DNA of 64,000 nt, taken from positions 4,970,778 to 5,034,777 of the forward strand of contig JAJVDF010000002.1 of NCBI GenBank assembly GCA_022410635.1. Direction: 5' to 3'. Made by a program: the position numbers and the translations under genes. The stretch is from Tretioscincus oriximinensis. Its lineage: Eukaryota; Chordata; Lepidosauria; Squamata; Gymnophthalmidae. The notes under the pieces are model-generated. The model saw only the letters and a program-made list of their open reading frames with translations. It had not been told where the DNA came from and searched no databases. The stretch's first letter is position 1; every line of letters begins with the position of its first letter. Shown one piece after another: positions 46,247 to 56,771 of this stretch.

Positions 46247-46860
46247 TTTAACTGTGGCCTCTTAACAGACTAATTGGTATGTACTTTGCAGAATCTGTTC
46301 TGTTTCCCTTTTTAAACAATAAGATGATAATTGAGATGCACCAGTCTTCTGGGATAGTAGCTGCTTGATCTTTACTTGTGAATAGCATTGCCAGCACAGG
46401 AGTCCACCCAATTGGTATTAGATTTCATTACTTCTGAGATAATATGATCTCTACCTGGAGCATTGTTTGGTTTAAGGTTTTGATAAGGCTTGCAGTTTCC
46501 TCCACAATTACATTAGGCCATTTCAGTGTCATACTGCTTGGAGATGATAAAGGTTTGTGCATGATGGACTTTCTTCCATACAACTCTGAAAAATCTGTCT
46601 CCCATGTTTTTGCGTCAATAGAGTATTCCGACCTCACTGTGTGATCATGCTAAGACATACTAGTTTTTTTTCTTTTTAATTAGTGCTTTATATTGATTTT
46701 TCAGTTTATACTGAAATTAATCTGTAATTTTTATATCTTTTTAGTAAGATGCCCTTTAGTTCCACAAATTCTTGGTCAAACCAGTTTTTGGATTTATTTG
46801 GTTTTCTTTATCTTTATGGGTTTATTATTGTGATTTTATTATTTCCTGGTAACTATTTTT

Positions 46861-47288
46861 GTCACCAGATATGTTAAATTAATTATGCATAATTAATTAA
46901 TTACACAAGGATGTAACTTCCTGTGAGTAAAGTTTTATGGATATTAATTCACTTAGGCAATTTATCCATCTAAGGCAAATGAACTTTGGCCTCACCTGTA
47001 GTTTTGGTATCTTGTTGTGGTTTATGATATCATCTATATATGTTTTTTCATAAACATAATGGAAGGTGGGGCGTGCAACCCCAACAGGTTTACCTGCCAG
47101 CCCAATATATCCCAGCTACCAAAAAGCTTCCTGCTTTGTGGAAGAGCCCACTCACAGGATTCTGGAGTTGTTCCTTATATTGTTGGACTGGTTAGAAATT
47201 ACTTTTAAGCAGTCTACAAAAAATAGGAAACCATAGTGGGAGGGAAATAGATCTGGCGGTCTGTGGGTTGGAAAAAACAGATTACAGT
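46861..47288. other. Unassigned AT-rich sequence
   Basis: Possibly the decayed 5' continuation of the large minus-strand LINE, but no motif is clear. Confidence 0.4.
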
Positions 47289-47921
47289 GAAAAATTATTT
47301 TCTCTATCACACGAGGTTACGATCAGGGGGCACTCCTTAAAACTGATGGGCAACAGAGTAATAACAGACAAAGGAAAAAAAATTTCACCGAGAAGGACAT
47401 TGGTCTATGGAAATTACTTTCAGAAGCAGTGACATTAGCTAGCAGCCTGCATAACTATGAGATAAGATTACACAATTTCATTAGTTATTGTGGTGGATCA
47501 CTTGATATTGCTTCTGGGATGGAGCAACAAGCAAACCCAGAATAGAGCATTCTCCAAGGCAGTCCCCAGACTATGGAATAATTTTTTCCTTAACGTGCAT
47601 CAATCACCATCTCTGTGTGTATTCAGAAAACTCTTTGACATGGCCTTTGGCTATAAAACCCAGCTCCCCCTACTTTTTAATAATGCTGTTTTAATACGTT
47701 AATTTGGTTTTTTATAATTTTGCAGTATAGAAATGTAAATAAATAAATAAAATAAATTCCTGAAATACAATTTGCAGGGAGTCGAGAACAATTTAAGGTT
47801 TTGCCTTCTGCTTAGGACTGCCTAGGTTCAATTGGTAGGTCACTGTGTAAGACAGAATGTTGGACTAGGTGGTCTGTGTTCCAATTCAGCAGGGCTCCTC
47901 ATGTGTTCTTATACTCTTATT
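47289..47921 (+). mobile_element. L3-like LINE 3' end split by an L2-like insertion
   Basis: Left part (47289-47534): TTTTCTCTATCACACGAGG, GGGGGCACTCCTTAAAACTG, up to GGATGGAGCAACAAGC. Right part (47756-47921): TTCCTGAAATACAATTTGC, CAGAATGTTGGACTAGG, to CATGTGTTCTTATACTC. The two parts are contiguous in other family members, so the middle is an insertion. Confidence 0.85.
47535..47755 (+). mobile_element. L2-like LINE 3' end nested in L3
   Basis: The frame reads AFSKAVPRLWNNFFLNVHQS, CVFRKLFDMAFG, then a T-rich UTR and GTAAATAAATAAATAAAAT. This is the L2 C-terminus followed by its tail. It sits inside the L3 3' UTR and is therefore younger than that copy. Confidence 0.85.
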
Positions 47922-48845
47922 ATGGGAACACAGCATTCCAATAACCTGCGAAATTATTTGCAAAGCTAACAAAGAAAGTGCCAATGTAACTACTGGTCAT
48001 TGTGATTTTGGAGGAGGAAGAGGTGGAGGACTATAGATGCATAGATTCTTTGATTAAAATAAAGTAAAATGCATCCTTTATTGAAAAACTAAGAGATTGC
48101 TCTCATTTTAATTTAATTATCATCTGAAACTGCCATCAAGGCAAGACAGAAATATTTTCCCCAATGCATTTTTAAATCATCTAATTTGACAGAGGATTTG
48201 AGTAAAATAAAACATTTATACATTTTTAAGTAAATTTTTTGGCACTGTTATTAAAAACTATATTATTTCCTTGTATTCACTTGTGGGCTAGCCCTGCCTT
48301 GTGTTTCAATTTGTGCTGCACACCCTTCAAAAGCATTGATGTTGCTCTACTATTTCTCAGTTGCGGGATTATATATAAAACAGATTGACATTGATCAAGG
48401 CACCCAATCAGAAAAAAACCCAGCCCTATTCTGCAGGAAATAAATGGCTTGCTTGAGCTACTGACATTCTACAGCAGGAGAATGGACTAGTTTAAAGAAA
48501 TGTGATAGATGTCCTCTAACCTTTTTTCCCCCCTCCCTCCATCCTACCAAGCCGGAATTCTTGGATGATTTTTTCCCCTGAAGGACCAGGGTCAGGAAGA
48601 ATCCACCCCAAGGGTAGTTGGAGGGAAGAAAAATAACAAGGCACGGTGCTATCAGGGGACTCCTGTATTGTTCACATCCTTTCTCTGTAATCATAAGTGC
48701 ATCGCTCAGCTGCCTCAGTAATTTACATAATACCATCCTGACACTTTCACTTCAGTTATCCATCACCGCTAGGACAGTGTTTTTCTGTTTTCTTGCTTTA
48801 TTTTGCTTTCGCTCCCTCTCCTTACCCATCTTATTCTCCCCACAT
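47922..48845. promoter_or_regulatory. Quiet stretch, candidate conserved non-coding DNA
   Basis: No gene or repeat is recognised. 48040-48250 contains TTTAATTTAATTATCATC, ATGCATTTTTAAATC and ATCTAATTTGAC; 48650-48780 is also balanced and repeat-free. Texture only. Confidence 0.2.
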
Positions 48846-48850
48846 GCATC

Positions 48851-48895
48851 TTTCTTTCTTTCTTTCTTTCTTTCTCACTCTTTCTCTTTATCTAT
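48851..48895. repeat. (TTTC)n microsatellite
   Basis: About six perfect TTTC units followed by imperfect CACTCTTTCTC sequence. Confidence 0.85.
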
Positions 48896-49130
48896 CCCTC
48901 CCTGTAGCTTTTATCTTATGCATAGATGGTCAAGGGGGAAAAATGACCTTTCATTGTTTCTTCCCTCCCTGCTGAACAAATGAGAAAAAAGTAATGAGAA
49001 AAAACTAAACAAATACAGATATGTTCATGGAGATCAAATTCATATACGTTTATTCTTACTCATACACATGTATGAACACTGTGTCTTACACATTGTCCAG
49101 TCATGTGTGGTCGGGAAAAGGTGAACACAG

Positions 49131-49524
49131 GGAAATTATTTTTCTCTTTTGCACAATATTAGAACCAGGGGGCATGCTATGAAACGAATGGGTAGGAGAG
49201 ACAAGATAAACAGAGGGAAGTACTTTTTCACCCAGGGGGTCATTGTCAATTGAATTTACTACTAGAAGAGATGGTAATAGCAACAAGCCTCGATATCTTT
49301 AAGAAATAGAAATATGTCGAGCTTAGGTGTATAGGTGACTATTAGAACGGATGCCTAAATACTGCTTTGAGGCCCCATGCAGGAAAATGAGACCACGTGA
49401 AGGTTTGCTTTTGCCTTCTCCTTGAGATGCCCAGAAGCCATTGATGGGCCACTGTTTCAAAAAGGATGGTTGACTAGATGGGCTTTGGCCAGATCAGCAG
49501 GGCTCCTCTTATGGTTTTATGTTC
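49131..49524 (+). mobile_element. L3-like LINE 3' end, old
   Basis: GAACCAGGGGGCATGCTATG, AAGTACTTTTTCACCCAGG, GGGCCACTGTTTC, GGGCTTTGGCCAGATCAGC and CTTATGGTTTTATG follow the family order with many substitutions. Confidence 0.75.
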
Positions 49525-50343
49525 GTTTGTCAAGAGAGGATTTCCATAGCTATCAAAAACTTGTGTCTATGCAGATGAAGAAAATTTTGTAGTATTATAA
49601 TTTGTTATGCAGGATTGAAAAACAGTGGACAGTATGTATAAAACTTTAAAAAACAAAGAGGAGGATAGAAGAATATTGACTCGCTAAAGAGCACATTTTG
49701 ATTGTCAAGTGCATACAAGTTTATGTGACCATGTGAAATTCCTTCACATATTTTTGTATCCAATACATTTTTGTCTTATTTCTCTGTTAAATTTTTGTTT
49801 AGGTGTTCCAAATACTGCAGCAGTATAGTGTCAGAGCCCCCCACATTGTAAACCAACCTGAGTATTTGTTACCTTTAATATAAGAAATTGTAAGGAATTA
49901 CTACTATTCTGTATTTTTATGCAGGTTTGCACCTAAGGGGCAAAGCAGTTTACAATCGTCAGTAAAATATAAAAAAATCAGACATTAATCATAATTAATA
50001 ATGATGATGATTCCATAATTAAAATATTTTCAGCTGTGCATAAACTGTGCCAGCCATTACAGTCACAACTGTTTTGTAGATGGTACGCTTACAATCCAGG
50101 TTTTATACTTAAACATACTAGTACAAATAAAACATTATGGGCTAAAATGAAAAAGTGTCACTTAATAATTGAATATGTAAATGAAATAACTAATATACTT
50201 AATGTTAATCAATGAATGGGCAAATGGTATAAGCTAATTATTTGGTTCCAAATTAGCAGTACTGTGAGATTAGAAATTAGCAATTTGTTAAAACTGGTCC
50301 TTTGTGAATAAAGTATCATGGAATTGTTTCATGTTAATCTCTG
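49525..50343. other. Unassigned AT-rich stretch with an L2-like tail remnant
   Basis: Around 49902-49965, GTATTTTTATGCAGG and CAAAGCAGTTTACAATCG look like an inverted L2-like tail. The rest shows nothing recognisable. Confidence 0.4.
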
Positions 50344-51700
50344 GTGCTGGGAAGCACAACAGCAAGTAATATATTTTTTGCGTCTCATAAGGAAGCAGGG
50401 TGGGGGTTCCCCTGTTTTTCCTCCTCCTACCACTCTATATGGATACTCAAAATGATGGACTTGGAATATCATGATACACAGAAATCTGTACGGATTGAGA
50501 GGATTTTGAATAATATCGAAAACCAACCGATTCTATCTCAAAACTTTAAAAGGAGACAGGTGGACTCATGGCTCTTACCTATTCAAGCGGTATGGCGCAT
50601 TTGGCAGTCTTAGCACAAAAAATTAACACCCTCATTGCTACACATCTCTTCTACTAAGATAATTAATCCCTTGGGTAACAGTAACTTAGCAGAGTGTCTT
50701 AAAAGATTTGTTATAAATGGACTAAGAGATCTCTTTGATGTTCATGGACATCCTCTTGATATACCACGAATTACAACCCTGAATTCATCAGTAAACAACT
50801 GGTTGGGAGAATTAGCAGTGAATACTTTTATCAATAAACCACAGGTTAAATCAAGTATGTTAATAATGAAAGTGAAATTAGAAGCAATTATAGAGGACAG
50901 AATAAGGGAAGTTCCCCACTTTACAGGAGCATATTGTTTTTTATTGAAAATTAAGTTTAATAATTATTCCGTACTATTTAATAAGTGGTATAATGACACC
51001 TCATTACATGGCACAATGGGTCAATATAAACAGTACGTCTAACAATTCCAAGATTAGGCAACTATGTATGAAATTGTTAGCTAGATGGTACAGAACACCT
51101 AACTAACTAGCCCATATTGGAGGAATGTCTCCATTATGTTGGCATGGATGTAATGAGGTGGGTTTTATATCCACATGTGGCATTCCTGTCTTTTGATTAT
51201 TGAGATTTGGCATAAAAATGCTGTGGAGGTGAATATCATACTAGAAATAGACATTCCATTATCAGAACAACTCTTGATTATGAATGATGCATCACTGTTG
51301 AACCTTCAACTCCATAAAGAATATGTCCTTCAAATACTATTGCCAAGGATTGGAGGTACAAAGGGAAATGGTCACTACACCTGTGGTTAGATGATCTAAT
51401 ATAATTTTTTATTTATGAGGTTTATCGTTATAAAAGGTTATGTTGGCAAGGAACACATGCTAATAATCAATGGCAAGATCACTGGCAAGATGTTATAGCG
51501 ATTGGTGTTAACAGCGATAGATATCCTTTATTATCAAATGCTTTGAATATGCTCTCCATACTGAACTTTATTTGATTGATCCTTAGTTGTATTTTTCGTG
51601 ATATACTTATATGCAGTTATATGATTGTCCATGCAGGTGGTGGTGGTGGGCGATTTTTATGTATTTTGAGTTTTGTTTATATAATATTATTTAAAAAGTT
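50344..51700 (+). mobile_element. L1 LINE ORF2 C-terminal half
   Basis: Reads EAGWGFPCFSSSYHSIW (L1 post-RT segment) near 50392, then an open frame 50635-51042. A complete CX3CX7HX4C knuckle lies at 51137-51190 in another frame, with FYIHMWHSC inside it. At least three frameshifts are needed. The 3' UTR is T-rich with GGTGGTGGTGGGCG; the terminus near 51700 is approximate. Confidence 0.8.
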
Positions 51701-51746
51701 GCTTCACTTCCAAAGCAGCTGCCTTTCCAACCACCAGCCATAGTGA

Positions 51747-52045
51747 ATTGGGTCACAGTCCATCTAGTCCAGCATTTTGCCTCACANAATGATCTATGAA
51801 TTGCACCTTGACAATCTCAAGCAGAAGAAAGCAAAAGTTTCACTTTCCTGCAAATAGTCGATTTCAGAGACATAACTGTGTTAGTCTTAATGGAGAGACC
51901 AGCAAGGGGGCTAGTAGCACTTGGAGACTAAGAGGAGAAAGGTAGGTGGCAGGAGCTTTTGTAGACACATCTGCATCTTCAGGAAGCAGACTCAAATAGT
52001 ATTTCAGGGATACATCCCAGAGGCAGCATTAAGAGATCCTGCTGG
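51747..52045 (-). mobile_element. L3-like LINE 3' UTR split by a palindromic-family monomer
   Basis: Plus-strand words GGGTCACAGTCCATCTAGTC, AGCATTTTGCCTCACA and CTTTCCTGCAAATAGT are the inverted 3' UTR; after the insertion, ATTTCAGGGATACATCC and GAGGCAGCATTAAGA continue it. Confidence 0.75.
51859..51992 (+). mobile_element. Palindromic-family monomer with 8-bp duplication
   Basis: A 134-bp insert reading TTTCAGAGACATAACTGTGT, AGCAAGGGGGCTAGTAGCAC, GAGACTAAGAGG, GGCAGGAGCTTTTGTAGAC and ATCTTCAGG. CAAATAGT flanks it at 51851-51858 and 51993-52000. It shows that a single monomer can insert alone. Confidence 0.8.
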
Positions 52046-53105
52046 GCCCACAGTTTGGATGAATGAAATGATAATATCTTATTCCTGCCTTACTTTTCTT
52101 CTTTATCTTTCAATTTTGATTTTGGATGCCACCCTTAGCATAGCATCAATTGGCATTTAGCTGAAAGATAATTAAAGTTAGATTGGTATGTAGCAAAAAT
52201 AAAATAAAATGAAGACACTTGCAGAGGGTTCTTCAAAAAATGTGTTTGATTGCTTGAAATATGCTGAAACATATTAGTTTCAAAGGTGTCCAGAGAGAGG
52301 AAAAAAGACCTCATTCCAGTTTCTGTCTTTTAAAAATTCAGAATCTAATTGCATTTTGAATTTGGAATGCCTTGTATTTGTATATTCTTTTTTTGTTTCT
52401 GCTTATATATAAATAAGCCACTAGAAAAACCCATCTGGAATTTGTACCCATGAAGTCACTCTCATCAAAAAGCTAATATTATGTTTTTGTCAGCTAGAGC
52501 TCCTGCCTTTTACCACTTGATTAAAGGGCATAGGTAGTGAATTCCCCACAAAAATATTTTTTTTAAAAAAANACACATGTGAGAAATTGTTACTATATAA
52601 TTCTGTTTGCACAAGACTTGTTTTCACATTGACGTTTGAGGCTAAGAAGAAGGAAAGACTGGGATAGGATGTCTGCACCTGAGAACAGGTATATTCAGCA
52701 TGTGTGTATGTACAGTACATGCAAGTCCAGTTTCTTTCTTCCATGATGAAGTTACCTTACTAGACTTGTGAGTTTATGCACTAAATTGAATTTATGGGAC
52801 AAATACCTTCAGTTCATTTGTTCATTTTGTGTTTTGGAGGGTCACTTCACCAACTTTCTCTTCTGATAAAGAAAGCTATTAGCTTTTGTCAGGGCTCATG
52901 ATGCTGTTGGAGGAAGGAGGGGTTGGGGGAAAATGAAGGAGATCATTTTTATTGAAATAAGAATGAAATGATAGTGTCAGAGGCTGAGGCTGTGAGATAA
53001 AATATTGCATCTAATAAACATGCTACATATGGGATTAGACAAGGGCCACAGAACAACGGGAGCTATAAGAAAACAATGACATTAATATTGAGGAAATAAT
53101 GACTA
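52046..53105. other. Unassigned sequence
   Basis: AT-rich with no gene. The part from 52790 on is quiet and may belong to the non-coding block that follows. Confidence 0.45.
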
Positions 53106-53109
53106 AAGT

Positions 53110-53410
53110 ACCTACTATGATAGAACTCTGCATTTTAATGAGCACAATGCAAAGCAGAGAAAATCAGATGTGATGTCAAGGTGCTGATAGGCGCACATTG
53201 GGCTTGATCATTAAAATCCTTGATAGGCAGAGTAGTCCCATTTAAATGAACAACATTGTTCACGTGTGCAAGGTTTATTTGTGTTTGTTTTGGAGGTACA
53301 GAATTAATGCCTTTGTTTTCGTGAGCAAAGGAGAACATAATTAGATAAACAAAGGCTGTACTGTGTTCATTGACCTCATATGGATGCTGAGGATTAAAGC
53401 GAGAAATTGA
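53110..53410. promoter_or_regulatory. Candidate conserved non-coding element with SOX-like inverted site and E-box
   Basis: GAACAACATTGTTC (53248-53261) is a 6-bp inverted repeat with a 2-base spacer that resembles a paired SOX site. CACGTG (53261-53266) overlaps its last base. Nearby are ATTTAAATGAAC and two AACAAAGG-like words (53351-53357). No repeat or coding frame accounts for it. Confidence 0.35.
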
Positions 53411-53528
53411 AAGTCTNATGGTGGGGCTTTGTGGACCAATGCACTTCCAGGTCCCTATGTCCCTTTTTTACAGCAAAGAAGGTGTATTCTGATGTTCTTG
53501 TGATGGACCAGTCTAATTCTTAAGAGAT

Positions 53529-53783
53529 TTATTATTTATTTATTTGTACTTATATTCTGCCCTATACCTGAAGGTCTCAAGGTGGCCAACCACAGAGTGG
53601 CACACATAGCTTTTGTTGCTTTCTCAACAGACACCCTGTGAAGTAGGTGAGGCTGAGAGAGTTCAAAAGAACTGTGACTGGCCCAAGGTCACCCAACTGG
53701 CTTTCATGGAGGAGTGGAGAATCAAACCGGGAGACTACCAGATGTGAATCCAACACTCTAATCGCTACACCAAACTGGCTCAC
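53529..53783 (-). mobile_element. tRNA-derived SINE, group A with AAATA tail
   Basis: Minus strand: GAGCCAGTTTGGTGTAGCGA (A-box region), CCCGGTTTGATTCTCC (B-box), CAGTTGGGTGACCTTGGGCC, CTCTCAGCCTCACCTAC, then a TATAAGTACAAATAAATAAA tail. The nearly intact copy at 60606 has the same structure. Confidence 0.88.
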
Positions 53784-54099
53784 CTCTGTTGAATTAGCAA
53801 AGTGGCCAATAAGGGGGCTCACAGACCAAGAGTCATGGTCTCTTAACTTGGATTAGAAATCTATACAGTAAGCATTTAGGCTTCAGAATTCTGCACTTTT
53901 ATGTAAGTCTCTGAGGCTGCACTCCCTGCTGATTCATGATGTCTACGTAAGATAAAGCATGATGCTGAGCACAGAGGTCATGTTCAGTTAGGATTCCCAC
54001 ATAAAAGCTGTTATAGAACTTTGCACCATTAATGGGTGTGGGAAAAGCTACCCATCCCCCTTGCAGGTTCAGCAGTCATTAGAAACTGTACCTGGTGAG
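53784..54099. other. Unassigned sequence
   Basis: Short stretch between two SINEs; nothing recognised. Confidence 0.5.
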
Positions 54100-54331
54100 G
54101 AAGTGGAAGAGAATTTGTTTTTATAACTCACTTTTCTTAGCCCGAAAGGACTCAAATCAGTTTACATAATCTTCTATTCTCCTCTTTACAACAGGTACAT
54201 GAGAAGTAAGTGTGACTGAGAGAGCTTTGAAGAACTGTGACCAGCCCAAGATCACCCAGCTGGCTTTATAGAGTGCATAAGTGAACCAGGAGACTTTCAG
54301 ACATTCTAAACAGTACATCAGATCGGCTCTC
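54100..54331 (-). mobile_element. tRNA-derived SINE, group A head with GTAAACTGATTTGAG tail type
   Basis: Minus strand: GAGAGCCGATCTGATGTA, CCTGGTTCACTTATG (decayed B-box), CCAGCTGGGTGATCTTGG, CTCTCAGTCACACTTAC, then GTAAACTGATTTGAGTCC and TATAAAAAC. The head matches 53529-53783, but the 3' half differs, so two tail types share one tRNA-derived head. Confidence 0.75.
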
Positions 54332-54394
54332 ATACATGTTGTTGGACTAAAAGAGTTGCATGGTTGCCAATTCACTATCGAGCCCAGTCCAAAG

Positions 54395-54620
54395 TGGATG
54401 GGAAACCGCAAACAGGACTTTCTCAGTGGTGGTCCCCAGACAATGTCAGATGAGGTATGTTAAGCATCTTCACTGTATATATTCAGAAAATCTTTGAAAT
54501 CATACCTTTTCACCCTGACCTTTGCTGAAAAAACAGCTTTCCTTCCTCTTCCTTCATATAATGTAAAGTGATTTTAATATATGTACATTTGTATTCTGGT
54601 TTTATTGTTGCTACCTGGCC
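54395..54620 (+). mobile_element. L2-like LINE 3' end, decayed
   Basis: GACTTTCTCAGTGGTGGTCC, then ATATATTCAGAAAATCTTTG and CCTTTTCACCCTGACC correspond to FSVVVP, SFRKSLK and the C-terminus. The terminal repeat is lost; a SINE follows within 30 bases. Confidence 0.55.
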
Positions 54621-54649
54621 TGACACACTTGGTATAAACTGGGATAAAT

Positions 54650-54951
54650 GGCACAAATGGCTCNGTTGGCTAAATGCCAGTCTTTCATCTGAGAGATTGG
54701 GTTTTGAGGCCCTGTGTTGGATGTGGAGAGGGGTGAGTATCTTCTACTAGCCTACTGCTCTAGCCAACCCAGCTATTCAAAAGAAATTGCAACCAACTAT
54801 GACTAGATAAATGGGAACCACTACAGCGTGTTGGGGAAGACAGAATGGAAGCCTTCAGGTGAAAAATAANCTTGTAAGCCACTCTGGGTCCCTCTGGGTG
54901 AGAAAAGCAAGGCATAAAAACTCTGTTCTTTTTCTTCTAAATAAATAAATA
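54650..54951 (+). mobile_element. tRNA-derived SINE, group B
   Basis: ATGGCTCNGTTGGCTAAATG (A-box region), GGGTTTTGAGGCCC (B-box region), GTGTTGGATGTGGAGAGGGG, CTAGCCAACCCAGCTATTC, GAAGCCTTCAGGTG, CTTGTAAGCCACTCTGGG and AAGGCATAAAAACTC, with a TTCTTC/AAATAAAT tail. Nearly full length. Confidence 0.85.
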
Positions 54952-55631
54952 GTTTTCTTTTTGGCCAGAGTTCATTGTTTGCAAAACTATCTATATTTTT
55001 TTTTTGCCATGGAGAAACATGTACAGTATATAATTTAGGCTTTATCAAAGCAACATAAAACAGAGAAAGCGACTATCAGGCCTGGACGCATCAGCCGTAC
55101 CTTTGACTTATCTGCACTNACTTGTGTAGCAATGATTATTAGTCTGTGGAAATAATTGCTGAANGAAGGTCTTTTAAGGCCACTATGTGGGAAAGAACCT
55201 GTTATATAAGTGCCTTTTAAAAAATGATATATGCAAATTCAAAAAATGGTTTGAGTACAGGTGGAGTACCTAAGAAACACCAGAGGCCATACTGCTAACA
55301 CACCATAACCTGCAAATCTTGCTTTCATAACTGGGACATGTAATCATGGTAATGGTGGAAATTATGATAAGTTCCATCTTGCCAGTCCAGTAATTCAGTT
55401 GGCTGGGATAGTAGTGAACCTTGGCAGCCCTGAGACTTCAGAACTGAATGTCTGCCCAAATCTTGCTTCTTTCTCCCCCCCGCCAATGGCTTATGAAAAA
55501 CCTCCCCAGTGGTGCAGCTTAAAAGGCATCTTGTGTATAGGTTAGTCATCTTGATGTTCCGTAGTTGAAAGGGAAAAGATTAAAGTTTGTATCACAGCAC
55601 CTTTGTCCAGACAAGATAGATTCCATTTCAA
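54952..55631. other. Unassigned sequence
   Basis: No gene or repeat recognised; the minus-strand frame at 55325-55549 lacks motifs. Confidence 0.5.
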
Positions 55632-55748
55632 CCCAGAATATCTAGCAAAAGCATCTCATAGCACCTTAAAGACCAACAAGAAAGCACCTTAAAGACCAAC
55701 AAGAAAGCATCTCATTTCTGAGATGCTATGAAACCCCTTTGCTAGATA
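55632..55748. mobile_element. Rearranged palindromic-family copy
   Basis: TATCTAGCAAAAGCATCTCAT faces ATGCTATGAAACCC with CCTTTGCTAGATAC in inverted order, and AGCACCTTAAAGACCAACAA is tandemly repeated (about 55660 and 55684). The copy appears to be an inverted dimer with an internal duplication. Confidence 0.5.
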
Positions 55749-56074
55749 CAAGTGGATAGATCTGGATCCAGCTACTTCTTTCAGTTCAGCCCAATTCATC
55801 TGTAATACATCTTAGGTAACAAAGTTCTGGGGACACTCTGTAGAGATACAGATAGTCAGGACAAGAGATCCTTGAGACAATCAAGCTTTATGAATTCTAA
55901 ATATGAGTTACTTTGAAACATACCCCAAGCAGTAAAAAGGTTGCAGATTACTCTTCTGTTGCTCTTTCTGCTGCAGTAACCAGAGCTGGTTCAGCATCAT
56001 TTAGAGTTCAAGCAAGCCATCAATGATCTTAAACTCCTATTATTGTGTCCCAGTTCCAAACAGGAACATTATTA
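55749..56074. other. Unassigned sequence
   Basis: Nothing recognisable. Confidence 0.5.
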
Positions 56075-56252
56075 GGCCCTGTCCGCATTGAGCCTTGTTC
56101 TGGGTTATATCTCGGAACAAAGGTTGGTCATCCACATGCCAGTGTAGGCTGTGGCAGGCCTCATTCGGGGCCCGCCATAGCCTACACTAGCATGTAGATG
56201 GCACATTCCTATTCTGAGATGTAGCCAAGTAGAAGGCTCAGTGGGGACAGGG
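56075..56252. mobile_element. Palindromic MITE, group P, best copy
   Basis: GGCCCTGTCCGCATTGAGCC at the left faces GGCTCAGTGGGGACAGGG at the right; further pairs include GTGTAGGCTGTGGCAGGCC and GGCCCGCCATAGCCTACAC around a short centre. The whole 178 bp can fold into one long hairpin. The target duplication is unclear. Confidence 0.7.
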
Positions 56253-56354
56253 ATAGTCACAGCTAAGGACCATTAAAACTGTAACCACACAATGGTAGAA
56301 AAAAGGTGTGAGAGAACNGCAGAGGGAAGGGAGAGGAGAACTTTAAAACAACTT

Positions 56355-56586
56355 ATAGGTATATCAATAAGTACTAGAATGGATGTCTTGATACTGTCTC
56401 AAGGATCGACATCATACAATACTCCTGAAATGCCATTTGCAGAGAATCAAGAACAGGTGAGGGTTTTGCTTTATTCTACTTTAAGGTGCCAGNTGCAATT
56501 GTTGGGCGATTGTGTAACACGGAAGCCAAGCATAAGATGAGCTGTGACCTGATTCAGCAGGGCTTCTCCTATATTCTTATGTTCTA
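56355..56586 (+). mobile_element. L3-like LINE 3' UTR, old
   Basis: ATAAGTACTAGAATGGATGTC, ACTCCTGAAATGCCATTTGC, TGTGACCTGATTCAGCAGGG and ATTCTTATGTTC follow the family 3' UTR with many changes. Confidence 0.7.
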
Positions 56587-56771
56587 GTTCAGTCAATGAA
56601 TCAACACATAAACAGAATACTTTATTATCGAACCCAAAGCCATAATGAATAGTTCAACCTATCTGTGAAATCAAAACGTAAAACAAATTCCAGATAAAAC
56701 AGCTTTCAGGAGGAATCACATGATTAAGAACATAAGCCTGTGTTCATGTGTTAATTACTTTACATCAAAGG

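Larger units (their letters stand above)
42838..46860 (-). mobile_element. Large LINE of another clade (R4/Dong-like), nested with younger insertions
   Basis: Minus strand. From 5' to 3': KNWFDQEFVELKGILLKRYK (~46780), NNAPGRDHI and PEDWCISIIILLFKKGNR (~46400), KSAFD and QGCVLA (~45300), LYPDDIVFLSL (YADD-type active site at 45096-45107), LTSVKDGMRSLKH (~43600), then a knuckle CLCG...ETVIHTLLHC (~43130). It ends near 42838 with a TTAATAAATC tail. Frameshifts are common. Motif order fits a non-LTR element distinct from CR1, L2 and L1; the R4/Dong placement is a guess. Insertions lie at 43157, 43612, 44665 and 45563. Confidence 0.75.

Noticed and set aside
55650..55710. A CRISPR-like array from AGCACCTTAAAGACCAACAA repeats
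   Set aside because: Only two units, no spacers, vertebrate context; explained as a duplication in the palindromic family.
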